Part shown: positions 25,579-36,383 of the stretch, one piece after another
Layout of the letters: each line of letters starts with the position of its first letter
Position numbering within the stretch: the first letter of the stretch is position 1
Assembly (NCBI GenBank): GCA_900312665.1
Contig: ONZQ02000013.1
Coordinates: 1 to 64,000, forward strand
DNA: 64,000 bases
DNA from: Cephalotrichum gorgonifer
Lineage: Eukaryota > Ascomycota > Sordariomycetes > Microascales > Microascaceae
Direction: 5' to 3'
Made by a program: the position numbers and the translations under genes
The notes under the pieces: model-generated
Told to the model about the DNA's origin: nothing
Databases searched by the model: none
The model's input: only the letters and a program-made list of their open reading frames with translations

Positions 25579-26720
25579 GCAGGAAAGGAAATTCCTTTTA
25601 TCTACTACTGTAGAATCATTCCACTGTTCCAGATATCCTAGCTCCTTTCTATAGGCTGTCTTCAAGAGTCTAAAAACTGACTGATCTAAGGGCTGTAGGA
25701 TATAGGATATATAGATAGACAGGTAGAGTAGATATATCCTATTGATATAATAGAGATATATAAATTCAGTTGACTTATAGCTTCTATAGCCATCTAGGAT
25801 AAGTAGATAGGCTATAGAAGGATCTGTAGATTAGATCGATAGGATAAAGATTTCCCTAAGCTAGTATACAGCTGTCTTATTATCTGTCTATTTATTTTCT
25901 ATTATATAGAATCTCTAGTTGATATAGGGTTGAAGATCTAGAGGAAACTATTATTGTTAAACAGATCTGCCTTTATAGATAATAAGAGGTGGCACTGTAG
26001 AGCCTGTAGTACTGATATATTCAATCAGAGTAGTCCAGGCCCTTGATCCAGGCTGTTTTTTCTATAGATTCTGGATCTCTGTAGATCCTAGAACTAGGCT
26101 ATTAGACCCTCGATCTTCTAGGATATTAGTCTCATCTATATTATATCGATTGGCTGGTTAGATAGCCTTGATCTATAGGATAGTGAAATATCGAAATCAG
26201 TTCCTAATTATATCAGTTGATATTCTATTGATATACTGGGAATCGATTATTCTGGCTCTTTGGACCTTGATTGAAGGATTTCAATATAGGAAGGCCTAGA
26301 ACCAGTTTTTCCCAAGGGTCTGGGGACCCCCTCGTAGATATAGGATTTACTTAGTAAATTCCCGGATCTGTTGATAGGTTGGTGGGAGCCCTAGAGTAGC
26401 CTGGACCTGTATCCATTCTACTAAGTGGCTCTCCTGGGTTGGGGATAGCTTCTGATGGCTAGATATAGCAGTAGCCTTTGGTTGGGTACCTTGAAGACAG
26501 CCCTGTAGGGTAGACCTTGGGATATCCCAGTTCTTGGAGGCCTTTTTGATAGATTGCCTGTTTGATATAGAGTTGATAGCCTGATTGATCTTATCTTCAG
26601 TATATCCAGGTATCATTGATTGAAGTAGCAGGACTGAAAATCTGGTGAAGATTGGATAAGAATTGGTAAAGATATTGTGGGTTGAAGAGGGTAGGTTGAA
26701 GTGGCGGTGAGGCATTTTTG

Positions 26721-26771
26721 GGGTGCCGGTTGAGGGGGGGTGCCGGTTGAGGGGGGGTGCCGGTTGAGGGG
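26721..26771. repeat. Three 17-bp tandem repeats near the pogo-like element's right end
   Basis: TGCCGGTTGAGGGGGGG recurs with a 17-base period (copies beginning at 26724, 26741 and 26758). The array lies about 110 bases upstream of the transposase start on the minus strand, where subterminal transposase-binding sites of pogo-type elements would be expected. Binding is inference. Confidence 0.8.
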
Positions 26772-27053
26772 TGAGGGACGTTATTGTTTTGATTTTTTGT
26801 GATGGCTCCATGCACATCAAAATTAATTACTATTACTGCCCTTATACTGTGTGGATCGAGATGGATGGAAGCTGAACTCAATATCTTTTCTGGGGTATTT
26901 TATCTGAGAAAGTCACGTGCAGTGTGGCGGCGGCTCTGTGGCAAGATTAGATCAGCCAGCATTTTTAGACGAGATAACCTTGGACCATGAAACAATCTTA
27001 GTTCACGAAATTATACATGCATAGTACACACCAGCTCAGCACATTTTGCAAGC
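26772..27053. other. Boundary between transposon nest and first host gene
   Basis: Base composition turns from AT-rich to balanced across about 26.7-26.9 kb. No gene or RNA seen. It must contain the right end of the pogo-like element and the promoter of the Zn2Cys6 gene that starts at 27054. Confidence 0.5.
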
Positions 27054-29601
27054 ATGGAGGAAGCAGCAACCTTGGTGGGAATGGGGCAGCACCATGCTGC
27101 GTGTTTCAGTTGTCGTGCATCGAGGCAAAAGTGCGATAGACAGAACCCCTGGTATGTCTCTGTGTGGGTCCCATACTAAAAAGAAAGTGAGCCATCGTAA
27201 ACTGAGACACCCCAAGTTCACGTTGTGTAGCACAAAGTCGTTCGTGCCGATATCCAGCTCACTCCAACCGCGGGCGCAAACACGGAAGTACCAAGTAAGA
27301 ATTACCCCACCAACCCTGTTGATACAGACTTGAATTCCACTCACTAACTCTCCAAAAGCAAGCCTGATACAGTGGAGAAACTGCTCGCGCGCGTTAATGA
27401 AAGCCCGGTACGGGATGAGGTCATCGCCGCCATTCTAAATTCCTCCCTCGCAAGGTCCAATATAGCCACGTTTCCAGCGGTCACGAGACCCGGTCAGGGG
27501 AAAGCCTCGTACACCTCCCCCCCGTCTTGTGTCGGCAGCGACGACGCCGGTCATCTTCCTTCTCCCGCGCCTAACCACGCTCGGTCACGAAATCCCCATG
27601 ATGAGACTGTCGAAGGTGGGGAGCATGAATCTGTGGTCTCGCCTCTATGCATCGTGACTGCCGCCATCGCTGCGAACTCGGAGCCGAGATGTGATGGACT
27701 CGGCGCTCATATGACTCTTCACTCTGGTCAGATAACCAGCATGGCGCCAATCAAAGACAGGCTTACCAAATATTTCGGTACATCACGAAGCCTATTCCGT
27801 GGATGAGTTCATCTCTGGCTAACTCAATCAGCTTCACATACGGCCCAACAAAGAGACTGGGAGGTGCTGGCTGCTCAATCAGTCGACTGCCCGTTCAAGT
27901 TAGAGACAGAGACTTGCGACCCCGTCGCATCCCGGCTGATTGATGAGAAGGACGCGTCGGTCTACTTTCAACTGTAAGTAATCCTTGTCCTTTCAAAGGT
28001 TCTGTACTAGGTTTGACGATACTACTATTGGGGACATCACGGCCAGTAATGCCAACTAATGGATGACTTTCCAGCTTCTTCGGAACTCGTAACCCACTCG
28101 TGGGTCTTCTAGATGCTAAGCTCCATACTCCCGATTATGTTTACTCGGCATCATTCACCCTATTCTCCGTCATATGTGCCCTGGGGTGCGCTATTTCGGT
28201 GCGACCTCGTGATCGAGCTCTGTACCCGGTGCTGCTGTCACTAGCCAACGGCAACATCAAATGGTCCATTGCTGCCTCTATCAAGTCTCTAGAGACCATT
28301 CAGGCCATTATCAACATGCAATACTGGGCACCAATGCACCCAAGGCAAGCTGATGATCCATATTGGCTAAATCTGAGCCATGTATGCACCATGTTCCTGT
28401 CTCTGGTGGATTAGATGCTAATATATGATAGGCTGTTCAAGTGGCGAGGGAGATGGGCATAAATAGACCCACTATTGTCGCGGAGTATGTCAAAAAAGCT
28501 TCACCAAATGCGTCTGAAGACTTCAGAGAGCGACTGGTTCGCAACTACGAAAGGACGTGGCTACACACGTTTATCGCGGATAAGAGCTTTGGCATCATAA
28601 CTGGGCGCTCACAATGCATCGCATGGAAGGAAATGCCTAGCTGCGCATCAGACTGGTGGAAGAAGCCAATGACAGAACCGTCAGATCGCATGATTAGCGG
28701 AGTCATGGAAATCAGAGGGCTACTGGTAAGTGTTGTCTTCCACAAAGCTCGTATCTACTCTGACATAGATATCATCAAACAGCTTCTGGCCAATAGGAGA
28801 CGGAGAGAGATAGAATCGACACCGATATCGATCTTGGACTGGCACACAGAGGCTTACAATACTCTCACCCAAGCGCGAAATGCGCGATGTACACCCGATG
28901 ACCTGCCTGATGCAACATTCCTCCCAATTCTGGCCTTTTACATGGATCACAGTCTCCTAGTCCTAAATGCCCAGGCTTTACAAGATATAACCGCTATTGA
29001 CAAATCCGAACCATCGACCGCGATTGTAACAATCTCCCGAGCAACGATCGAAGTTGCGAGCCGGGTCCTCGATCTTGTCTTGACAGACCGCGCTATGTCC
29101 GAGGTAATGCTAGGCTTCCACAATAATCAGTACATCATGATATGCCACGCGGCCACGGAAATTCTGAGGGTAAGTTCCACGACCGCCCACCGAACGGTTC
29201 GATGCTGACTTCATGCCTTGCTACAGGCCATTAAACGAGGGGGCTTGACGTCGGCGGAATCATCCGCAGCCGCAGAAAAAGTGCTCGCGATTCCAAAGCA
29301 TCTAGAGCGCACTGTACAGCTCCTCCCAGCATCATCCGCCGCACATCTTTATCTGGATCTTGCTCGCTTCTTTGCTTGCCAAGTTGAAGCAATTACGACC
29401 ACTACTGATTTAGAAGCCACCCGCGAGCTCATCGACCAAGGACTCCTCTCAAGCGACTCATTCAGGGCTGCGGATACTAGTCTTCCGGATTTCGCCACGT
29501 GGTTAGATATGGGCTACCTCGGCTCTGAGCAACCGCTTCTTGACGGCAATGACTTTCAGGTCCCATATGACACTAGCATGCATGGATTTACTTTTACTTG
29601 A
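27054..29601 (+). CDS. Zn2Cys6 fungal-specific transcription factor, seven exons
   Basis: Exons 27054-27151, 27217-27294, 27359-27777, 27832-27973, 28075-28381, 28432-29169 and 29227-29601 total 2157 bases, 718 residues, no stop. The zinc cluster spans the first intron: CFSCRASRQKC in exon 1 and, after splicing TG|T, CSRCVAQSRSC in exon 2, giving six cysteines at residues 17, 20, 27, 33, 36 and 43 with spacing 2-6-5-2-6. A basic linker follows. Exons 4-6 carry the fungal_trans middle homology region (FFGTRNPLVGLLDAKLHTP, AVQVAREMGINRPTIV, ERTWLHTFIADKSFG). It would be a nuclear DNA-binding regulator; target genes are unknown. Introns have good GTAAGT-type donors and CTAAC/CTGAC branch points. 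It begins 0.25 kb from the transposon nest yet shows no RIP-type stop. The start is fixed by the zinc cluster; other in-frame ATGs upstream were not seen. Confidence 0.9.
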
Positions 29602-29974
29602 GGCATCGTCCCCGCAAAGGCAGGGATAAGTAAGCATTGGTCAGCCATCGGCCTTTGTGTAAAGCATACAAGAAACTAACGTCATATCTTTCCCAAAGTG
29701 GCGTTGTGACGGTGTCTTGGTCTTTGGTGATGCCAGCCGGGTTCCAGTTCAGAGACCAACCTATCAAACTCATCAACGACGCAGAAACTAGGCAATTAAT
29801 CGAATACGAATCTTAGTGGTCGGTGGATCTTGCTACCTAGCGTAGATATGTAATCGATCTTTACTAGATGTATCGCATAATGTGATTTATTACTGTTATG
29901 GGCGGGAGAGAAACAGGTATAATGTTCAATATCGTACATGGCTGGGTAGTCAAACCCCTAAAATTGATACCCAA
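29602..29974. other. Intergenic, between convergent gene ends
   Basis: Shared 3' region of the regulator and the MCT-like carrier. No further gene, RNA or repeat recognised. Confidence 0.6.
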
Positions 29975-31318
29975 CTACACCTTTTCCCATCTAACACACT
30001 TGATAGCCCATGCTAGCCATTGCCCGGTTTCTCCCTTTTTACCACTTCCCCTTTCGTCACCCCCCTTCTGCTGACCAACCTGCCATCCCCTCAGTATGAG
30101 CATACATAAAAATGCAGCGATGAACATGAAACCGGTGAATAGTTGTGCGCCTAGATAATTCCCTGTACTGGTGTAGATCTCCAGCGCGATAGGCTCGCTG
30201 AACGTCGAAGGGATAGCCATGGCCACCCAAAGAATACTTAATCCGGAAGCAAGGTTCTCCAAGCCGATAACCTCGACCATGACTGGTGCTGCATTCACCC
30301 AGAACACACCTGCTGAGAGCCCGACGACAAGCGCGAAGAAAATCAGCACTCCAAAAGACGTGGCGTTGACCCAGACAGCCAAAGACAAAACGCCTGTCAT
30401 AAAGGTCATCAGGAGCGTGATGTTGAGGCGGCCGAACCTATCGCTCAGCCACCCAATGCCAGGCCGGCCAATAGCCTGCCCTAACATGAATAGCGCTGGG
30501 ATCATTGACGCTTGGGAAGAGTCCAATCCGATCACGTTTGCGTAGTTTGCAAGTGTGAAGATAAGGACGAAGTAGCCAAGCATGCTAAAGGCGCCAAAAC
30601 CTAGAATGAGAAGATACTCCGTTCTCTTGAGGAGGGTGGTGTCGAAAGCCAGCCGCCGTGCCCCTGTAGCCTCGTACCGAGTTTTAATGAGGAGTGTGGC
30701 GACAATGTTTACCACAGCAGAGACAATGGCCAGGATGCGATAGGCCCAGCCCAAGCTGATATTGCGAATCATTGCTCCAACGGCGAGGGAATAGGTTAGG
30801 CCGCCGAGTCCTGCGCCGGCGATAGCGATGCCGTTGGCCAAGGCTCGTCGTTTCGTGAACCATTGGGAGATGATGCCGTAGGACGGAAGAAAGAGAAAGC
30901 CCATTCCAATGCCAAATAGAACCCCCTGCGATAGGAATAGATGCCAGATCTTGGTCGAGAGGCTTGCGCATACGAGACTGGTGGACTGAAGCACAGCGCC
31001 GATGAGCATGGTTGGTCTGGTCCCGAGCTCCCGAGCTATGATAGTGACGAGCGGCGAGATGAGCAGTGTAACGCCAATGCTTAGAGAGCCGATGGTGGCG
31101 TACATAAGCGCAGTTGCGCCGGCGAATGTGCTCTCCTTCAGGTAATGGGCCAGGAAGACAGAGTAGGCGGCACTTATACCCCAGGAATGGCCATTCACAA
31201 TGGCCACGGATGTCGTGACAACCCACCCATAGCCTCCATCTGGGGCGACGGCAGGTGGTGAAGGGTTCCCTGAGGGTTCTGCTTCTGGAGAAGGCGTGGT
31301 GCGGATCTTGTATTTCAT
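29975..31318 (-). CDS. MFS transporter, monocarboxylate-porter (MCT) type
   Basis: Single exon, 447 residues. Near the N-terminus (about residues 27-34) is the MCT signature DGGYGWVV, followed by the first membrane segment (WGISAAYSVFLAHYL). Hydrophobic segments consistent with 12 helices follow, with a central loop around KTRYEATGARRL and motif-A-like GWLSDRFGR in the second half. Fungal members of this family are plasma-membrane proteins whose substrates include carboxylates, riboflavin and unknown metabolites; I cannot assign a substrate. A TATA-like run (minus strand, 31456-31467) lies about 140 bases upstream of the ATG. It is convergent with the Zn2Cys6 gene and divergent from the TPR gene. 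No damage seen. Confidence 0.9.
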   Translation of the reverse strand: MKYKIRTTPSPEAEPSGNPSPPAVAPDGGYGWVVTTSVAIVNGHSWGISAAYSVFLAHYLKESTFAGATALMYATIGSLSIGVTLLISPLVTIIARELGTRPTMLIGAVLQSTSLVCASLSTKIWHLFLSQGVLFGIGMGFLFLPSYGIISQWFTKRRALANGIAIAGAGLGGLTYSLAVGAMIRNISLGWAYRILAIVSAVVNIVATLLIKTRYEATGARRLAFDTTLLKRTEYLLILGFGAFSMLGYFVLIFTLANYANVIGLDSSQASMIPALFMLGQAIGRPGIGWLSDRFGRLNITLLMTFMTGVLSLAVWVNATSFGVLIFFALVVGLSAGVFWVNAAPVMVEVIGLENLASGLSILWVAMAIPSTFSEPIALEIYTSTGNYLGAQLFTGFMFIAAFLCMLILRGWQVGQQKGGDERGSGKKGETGQWLAWAIKCVRWEKV

Positions 31319-32160
31319 GACTTTATGTCGAAGTTGTATAGGCAGGCGACGGACCGCTGGGCCTTTGTTTTCGGGTGGCTGAGAGCTAAGTGTTCACGCT
31401 AGATCACCGCCATGTATGAGTATCTGTAGTAGTAACATTTCACGATGTCGTACGCTATATATATAAACGAGATGCCCGGCAGTCCGGAGCACCCGTGGTC
31501 CTGAAACCCTCGGAAAGTGGTATTTTTCGTGCCCGAGGCGCCGTTACGGTGAAATCAATACGCCGTCTAATGGCAGTCAGACCAATGAACGTAGTGAGAA
31601 GCTGGGAAAAATTAGATCTCAGGGATATTAGTAAACACCTACTCCATCGCGTGTCGCCAAGAGCCCGGTTCTAGTCCCCGATGCAGGGGCTATCACCAAC
31701 TCGGAAACCCGATATCCAATCCTGTACTAGCCTGGGAAAGGTTTAATACAAGTCACAGGATTTTAGTCTCTTTGTCCATAGGCCTCCACTACGACCCCAG
31801 CGCCCGAGCGGCCCGGCTGGCGTAGCCGTTCCGGAACGGCTTGAAACTGGCAGATTGGTCATCAAGATCTTAGCCCCGGATTTGCCACAACAATAGACCC
31901 ACAGTCGGGAACCAAATCTAGAGCGCGCGCGTTTGTTACAGTGGGAGCATTATTGGTGTGGCAGTAAGCTGTGTCTGCATTCCTATGCACAATGAATCAT
32001 AACTCCGGAGAGTCTAGATCCAGATATGTATATATATATATATATATCTATATACCACCCGTTATGCAGATTCTCAATAGGAACTGGTCATAATCATCTC
32101 TTCACTTCTTGCAGTGATACTCTTTCCATCCACGCAACCCCGTTAGCACCCAAACCAACC
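31319..32160. promoter_or_regulatory. Shared divergent promoter region of the MCT and TPR genes
   Basis: 842 bases without a gene. It contains the TATA-like run at 31456-31467 for the minus-strand carrier and an AT dinucleotide microsatellite at about 32023-32050, 110 bases upstream of the TPR start. No known operator recognised. Confidence 0.5.
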
Positions 32161-33966
32161 ATGGCACTGAGCTTGGAAAAAGCGGGAAAGGTCCCTTCCA
32201 GCCTCCCCTACTATGACCTAGGCCATTATAGCCGAACTATCACCACCACATCCCCCGACGCCCAAGCCTGGTTCAACCGAGGTCTTATCTGGACCTACTC
32301 ATTCAACCACAGAGAAGCGGCGGCATGTTTCGAGCAGGTTATCAAGTACGATCCCAATTGTGCTATGGGCTACTGGGGCGCCGCCTTTGCTTCTGGCCCC
32401 AATTACAACAAGGCATGGATGGCCTTTGACGAGAAGGATCTCCAGGTCTCACTCAAGAAGTGTCACGACTACACCCGAAAAGCAAAGGACTTGGCACTCA
32501 GCAACGCAACCCCCGCCGAGCAGGCTCTCGTCGAGGCTCTTCAACACCGATTCCCCAGCCCCAGCAGGGACGACTATTCCGACTTCACTCCCTCTGTCGT
32601 AGCATATTCCGAGGCCATGAGGAGCGTTTATCACAAGCTCGGCACTAATGACTTGGACATCATTACCCTGACCGCCGATGCCATGATGAACACGGCCCCT
32701 TGGCAACTCTTCGAGGCTGCGACGGGAAGGCCCAACCTGGCGACGCCAGTCCTTGAGATCACGGACATTCTCGAAAAGGGGCTCCAACTTCCCGGTTCTG
32801 AGCTTCATCCGGGAATGCTCCATATGTACATCCATCTCGTTGAGATGTCTCAAACTCCGGAGCGGGCTGTGATACCGGCCGACCATCTACGCAACCTTGT
32901 TCCCGACGCAGGTCATATACACCATATGCCGAGCCATATCGACGTCCTCGTGGGAGACTATCGTCGAGCTCTTAATACCAATAAAAGGGCTTCGATTGCT
33001 GATGATCTATACTATGTACGAGAGGGCGGGGAGAACTTCTACTCTTTCTATCGAATGCATAACTACCACTCAGCGATTTACGGTGCGATGATGGCCGGTA
33101 ACTCTAAAGCAGCTCTACAGGCCGTTGACGGAATGGAGGCCACCATTACAGACCGTATGCTCCGGATGGATTCGCCGCCAATGGCATTGTGGTTGGAATT
33201 CTTCAAGTCCGTCCGAGTACATGTCCTTATTCGATTTGGGCTCTGGGATGAGCTAAAGAGTCTACCAATCCCTGAGGATAAAGACTTGTACTGCGTGACC
33301 GTGGCCACGATTTATTACGGAAAGGGCATCGCCTACGCCGCCACCGGGGATGTTGAAGAAGCCGATCGACAGCGACTACTTTTCCACGAGGCTCTCCCGC
33401 GAGTTCCTGATACAAGAATGGCTTTCCCGAACAAGGTCGTCAATATCCTCGGAGTGGCTGAAGCTATGCTCGACGGCGAAATCGAGTACAGACGCGGCAA
33501 CTACACCGTGGCGTTTGATAGCCTGAGACTTGCGGTCCAGCGTGAGGATGCCTTGATTTATGCGGAACCCTGGGGCTGGATGCTTCCGACTCGGCATCCG
33601 TATGCGGCTCTCTCCTTAGAGCAGGGACATATAGAACAGGCAGCCCAGGCTTACGCAGAGGACCTCGGGCTTGACGACAAGCTAGCCAGGGCTCACCAGC
33701 ATCCCAACAACGTTTGGGCGCTGCAGGGCTACTACGAGTGTCTTGTGCGGCTCGGCAGGACAGAGGAGGCGTGGATCATCAAGAAGCAGCTCACTATTGC
33801 TAGTGCTTCGGCCGATATTCCGATCACGTCATCGTGCTTCTGCAGATTGAACACGATGCCGGAAGATAGGGAGATAAAATGTGAAAGGAACGGGCCCGAC
33901 AATGACAAGGTAGACGAGAAAGGGTGCAGTGGAAAGGCCAAGTGTTGTCAGGCGATGTTCATATAA
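32161..33966 (+). CDS. Tetratricopeptide (TPR) domain protein
   Basis: Single exon. The open frame extends upstream to 32026 through an AT repeat, but the start at 32161 (CCAACCATGGC, a good fungal context) gives 601 residues and removes a low-complexity leader. TPR-like helices are seen at AWFNRGLIWTYSFNHREAA, MGYWGAAFASGPNYNKAW and later GKGIAYAATGDVEEADRQ, ALSLEQGHIEQAAQAYAEDL and YYECLVRLGRTEEAW. The conserved block HIHHMPSHIDVLVGDYRRAL is typical of a TPR family shared by bacteria and fungi, of unknown function. The last 50 residues form a Cys-rich charged tail ending KAKCCQAMFI. Probably cytosolic and protein-binding. No break. Confidence 0.85.
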   Translation: MALSLEKAGKVPSSLPYYDLGHYSRTITTTSPDAQAWFNRGLIWTYSFNHREAAACFEQVIKYDPNCAMGYWGAAFASGPNYNKAWMAFDEKDLQVSLKKCHDYTRKAKDLALSNATPAEQALVEALQHRFPSPSRDDYSDFTPSVVAYSEAMRSVYHKLGTNDLDIITLTADAMMNTAPWQLFEAATGRPNLATPVLEITDILEKGLQLPGSELHPGMLHMYIHLVEMSQTPERAVIPADHLRNLVPDAGHIHHMPSHIDVLVGDYRRALNTNKRASIADDLYYVREGGENFYSFYRMHNYHSAIYGAMMAGNSKAALQAVDGMEATITDRMLRMDSPPMALWLEFFKSVRVHVLIRFGLWDELKSLPIPEDKDLYCVTVATIYYGKGIAYAATGDVEEADRQRLLFHEALPRVPDTRMAFPNKVVNILGVAEAMLDGEIEYRRGNYTVAFDSLRLAVQREDALIYAEPWGWMLPTRHPYAALSLEQGHIEQAAQAYAEDLGLDDKLARAHQHPNNVWALQGYYECLVRLGRTEEAWIIKKQLTIASASADIPITSSCFCRLNTMPEDREIKCERNGPDNDKVDEKGCSGKAKCCQAMFI

Positions 33967-34861
33967 GATGTATTGTGAGGACGAGCATGGAATATCCATT
34001 GGATCGAGTTCCAATAGAGCAAAAATGACGAACAAGTTTGAACATAAGAAATTATATATTTTGGACTCCTGAACTCTCGCCCTCTTGTGGTGGCTGGCCA
34101 GAGCGGGCAACTCGTGTCTTCTACTGTCCAAGTAGGATCTTATGGTCACCGAATTTCCGTTTCCGGACCGTTTGTGCGTGTAAGCCCGAATATCTATAAG
34201 AGATCCACATGCGTTAGTGTTCCATACCTGTAAACAAAAACATACTGCAGAATACCATACCGACGTCAACCTTCAGGCTGTCTACCGGGAATGGACATGG
34301 ACCTGAGGATATTGGACTTGATCGTCAATCATTGGCCTTGTGCAGATCAGCTGGAGATGACTGATGTTGGGTGCCGACAAGATGCCCACCGCGGCTGACT
34401 TTGGGATACTCTTCTGATGGTCCTTTGCTAATACCAAACCGAGCGACATGGGCGAGGTGTCTAGCACTAAGTGTATCGCCAAGCTTTAACATATTACTTA
34501 CACTGGAAGGTAGTTCTTCGAGCCTATTACCCTGATGATGTCCACAAAACTCTAGGTTTATATTCACCTCTACGCGTGTTCCTTGCCATCCTGATCTTAT
34601 TCTGTAATCTTTTGAATTCAAGTGACCATCGATATCGTATTTGGTATGGCTACATTAGATAAGAAGGCTTAAAAGGAAAAAAGTACGGAAGACAAATCTT
34701 CTGTACGCTGAAATCTAGAAACATATGAGTAGTAGGGCACGCACCGGTGTAAACCAAGTCGGAGATAGCAAAGGAAGGTTTTAGTTGAATGAAGATGACA
34801 GTCAATGATCATTCCATGCTATTGTGACGTGTTGACGACAAAACAACAGACCATAGGTCCT
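33967..34861. other. Intergenic, no gene recognised
   Basis: About 0.9 kb between the TPR gene and the 3' end of the APH-like pseudogene. Short open frames on both strands have no recognisable domain or splice structure. Confidence 0.5.
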
Positions 34862-35742
34862 TTAGTTGACGACCTGCTCTCGTATCTTGCCACGCTGCTG
34901 AAGGCGCCGAGCCTGGTCTTTTACGAAAATTCCATTCCGAGACAAGGTAGCCGGCGTGCCCATTGCGGGGAGCACTTCCCAGATAGTTTGCTCCGCTATG
35001 ATCTCGACGTCATAGAGTGGAAGAGCTTCGTGAACATCCTCTAACCAGTCTTCCCCCGGGAAGAAGTTATAGTGCGCCTTAGTAAACTCCCAGTACTCCG
35101 GGTACCATCCCGCAAAGCCCCAGTCGATAATTGCGGCGGCACGTCCATCCCTCACAATAATATTTCTCGCAACAAGATCCCCATGTGTGAAACACATCCT
35201 ATTGGAGGATGTGCGCACCCTTGCTGTTTCCTCGTCTAGCGCTAGAGCGACGTCTTCCATGCAAAGGTGGCCTCGTATTAACGAATGGAAGCCGCGGTGG
35301 TTGAAAGGGCCGAAGAAACGAGCACCGATACGGGTGTCATAGGTGGGATTTTAGAGAGCAGAGGCGACTAAATCCTCTGTTGGAGGTTTGAGTTCACGGA
35401 GAATGGAGATGTACTCTTTAACGACTGCGGAAATGGTCTTCTTCTGGTCCTGCGTGAGGCGGCCCTCCTCTAAGCGGTATCTAGATCTTCACCCTGGATA
35501 TACTCCATCTAAATGTATATATCCTGGCTTTGAGTAGTGCGGATCATGTAGACTTGAGGTATTGGAATGGTGGTATGTTTGGCGATGTACTGCATAGCCT
35601 CTAGCTCGGGAGGATCGCATGGTCCCTTGATGACGCGTTTCCGACTGACTCTCACCGCGCAGGAATCGAGGGGCGGGTAAAGTTGTCTACCCAGCCAGAG
35701 CCGGAACTGCAGGGGAAACAAGGCCCCAATGGATTGACCCAT
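34862..35742 (-). pseudogene. APH-family phosphotransferase (kinase-like fold), disrupted
   Basis: N-terminal part 35742-35509 (LYPPLDSCAVRVSRKRVIKG, EAMQYIAKHTTIPIPQVYMI) carries the nucleotide-binding lobe. The C-terminal part ending at 34862 has the catalytic block CFTHGDLVARNIIV (HGD, with metal-binding Asn) and IIDWGFAGWYPEYWEF (the Asp equivalent of DFG). In between, MEYIQGEDLDTA follows an in-frame TAG (35509-35511), the frame shifts near 35480, and a TAA stands at 35351-35353 before ARFFGPFNHRGFHS. Introns that would remove all three lesions were not found. Both stops fit CAG/CAA changed by CpA-to-TpA. Intact fungal relatives are cytosolic small-molecule kinase-like proteins of mostly unknown substrate. 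Confidence 0.82.
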
Positions 35743-36383
35743 CTTTTCGGAAGGTGTTCGGGCAATTAGAGGTGGAGACCCTCTACGGGCTACAGGAGAG
35801 GATCGTGGGACTTATCAGGAAACGACAACCTGAAGACTATGCTGATAATTGGTGATAGGAAAGGTGATAGAACTAGAGAGAGAGTATGACAGGGTGCATT
35901 TGGGGGGGGGAGACCGTCATCGTCGTCAACAGGTCACAACATGAAAGCCCTGTCTTAGAGAAAAGACAAGCAGAACGGGAGAATGACTCCCGCAAAATCG
36001 TCCGGTATGCTGACCAATTATTAATTTTGTGACACTGGTTCATCTCTGTAATGGGTTATCGCGGTTTGTTTCTCCTGCGACACATTGCGAACATATACGA
36101 CTCTACTTGTGATAAGAGGGCGCGCTGGTACTATTTCATATTGGATATGATATAAAAGAACAGATGGCCATAAAAAAGTGTAGAATTCTCGAGATTGTAA
36201 GTACTTTACCCAATGCCGCAAGGTCACTATCCGGTCATGTCTCCCCTGCTTATGCTAGCTCGTTGAAACCCTCGTGAATGTAGTTCTCCCAACCCCGTAG
36301 TTCCACAGCGCCTAAACTCCCTTGACGATAAGCGAGCGTCCAATCCACCTGCTTGAGACTCGGAAGTACCATTGCATTGATGA
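35743..36383. other. Intergenic, no gene recognised
   Basis: Separates the APH-like pseudogene from the first kinase gene's 3' end. Contains a G9 run near 35905 and nothing else I can name. Confidence 0.5.

Larger units (their letters stand above)
17765..26616 (-). pseudogene. Pogo/Fot-like (Tc1/mariner) transposase, split by a gypsy insertion
   Basis: Two parts on the minus strand: 26616-25584 and 18249-17765, about 505 codons once the insertion and one 5-base duplication are removed. The N-terminus is a Psq-type HTH (TEDKINQAINSISNRQSIKK, IPRSTLQGCL) followed by a CENP-B-type HTH (LSPTQESHLVEWI, GLPPTYQQIREF). The DDE_1 domain shows NIDETNIL, SNSLVLG, PLIIYKG, LLILDGYRS and LQPLDQSVF. The C-terminal part resumes at 18249 with ALTAQNI, PISIARPLISPLLLENI, STQWLLFRKVKKGF and PRKRKRVQISPNSKF, ending in TAG at 17765. 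Several in-frame stops (e.g. at 26347) show RIP damage. Start Met at 26616 is chosen because HTH homology begins there. Confidence 0.88.

Noticed and set aside
1..26000. CRISPR-like arrays or bacterial operons suggested by repeated TGATCA-type motifs
   Set aside because: Irregular spacing, RIP composition and clear eukaryotic retroelement domains; no repeat-spacer structure.
17675..26800. Possible terminal inverted repeats of the pogo-like element (about 17675-17710 against about 26770-26800)
   Set aside because: Only scattered short matches; not distinguishable from chance by eye.
28726..28768. GTAAGT...CTGACATAG looks like an intron within exon 6 of the Zn2Cys6 gene
   Set aside because: Only 43 bases with the branch point too near the acceptor, and splicing would shift the frame; unspliced reading is open and continuous.
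30684..31226. 180-codon frame within the MCT-like carrier gene (same strand, other frame)
   Set aside because: Shadow frame; composition and lack of domain show that the 447-codon frame is the gene.
32026..32160. Upstream in-frame ATG of the TPR gene
   Set aside because: The added residues come from an AT microsatellite (MYIYIYISIY); the ATG at 32161 has the better context and begins the conserved part.
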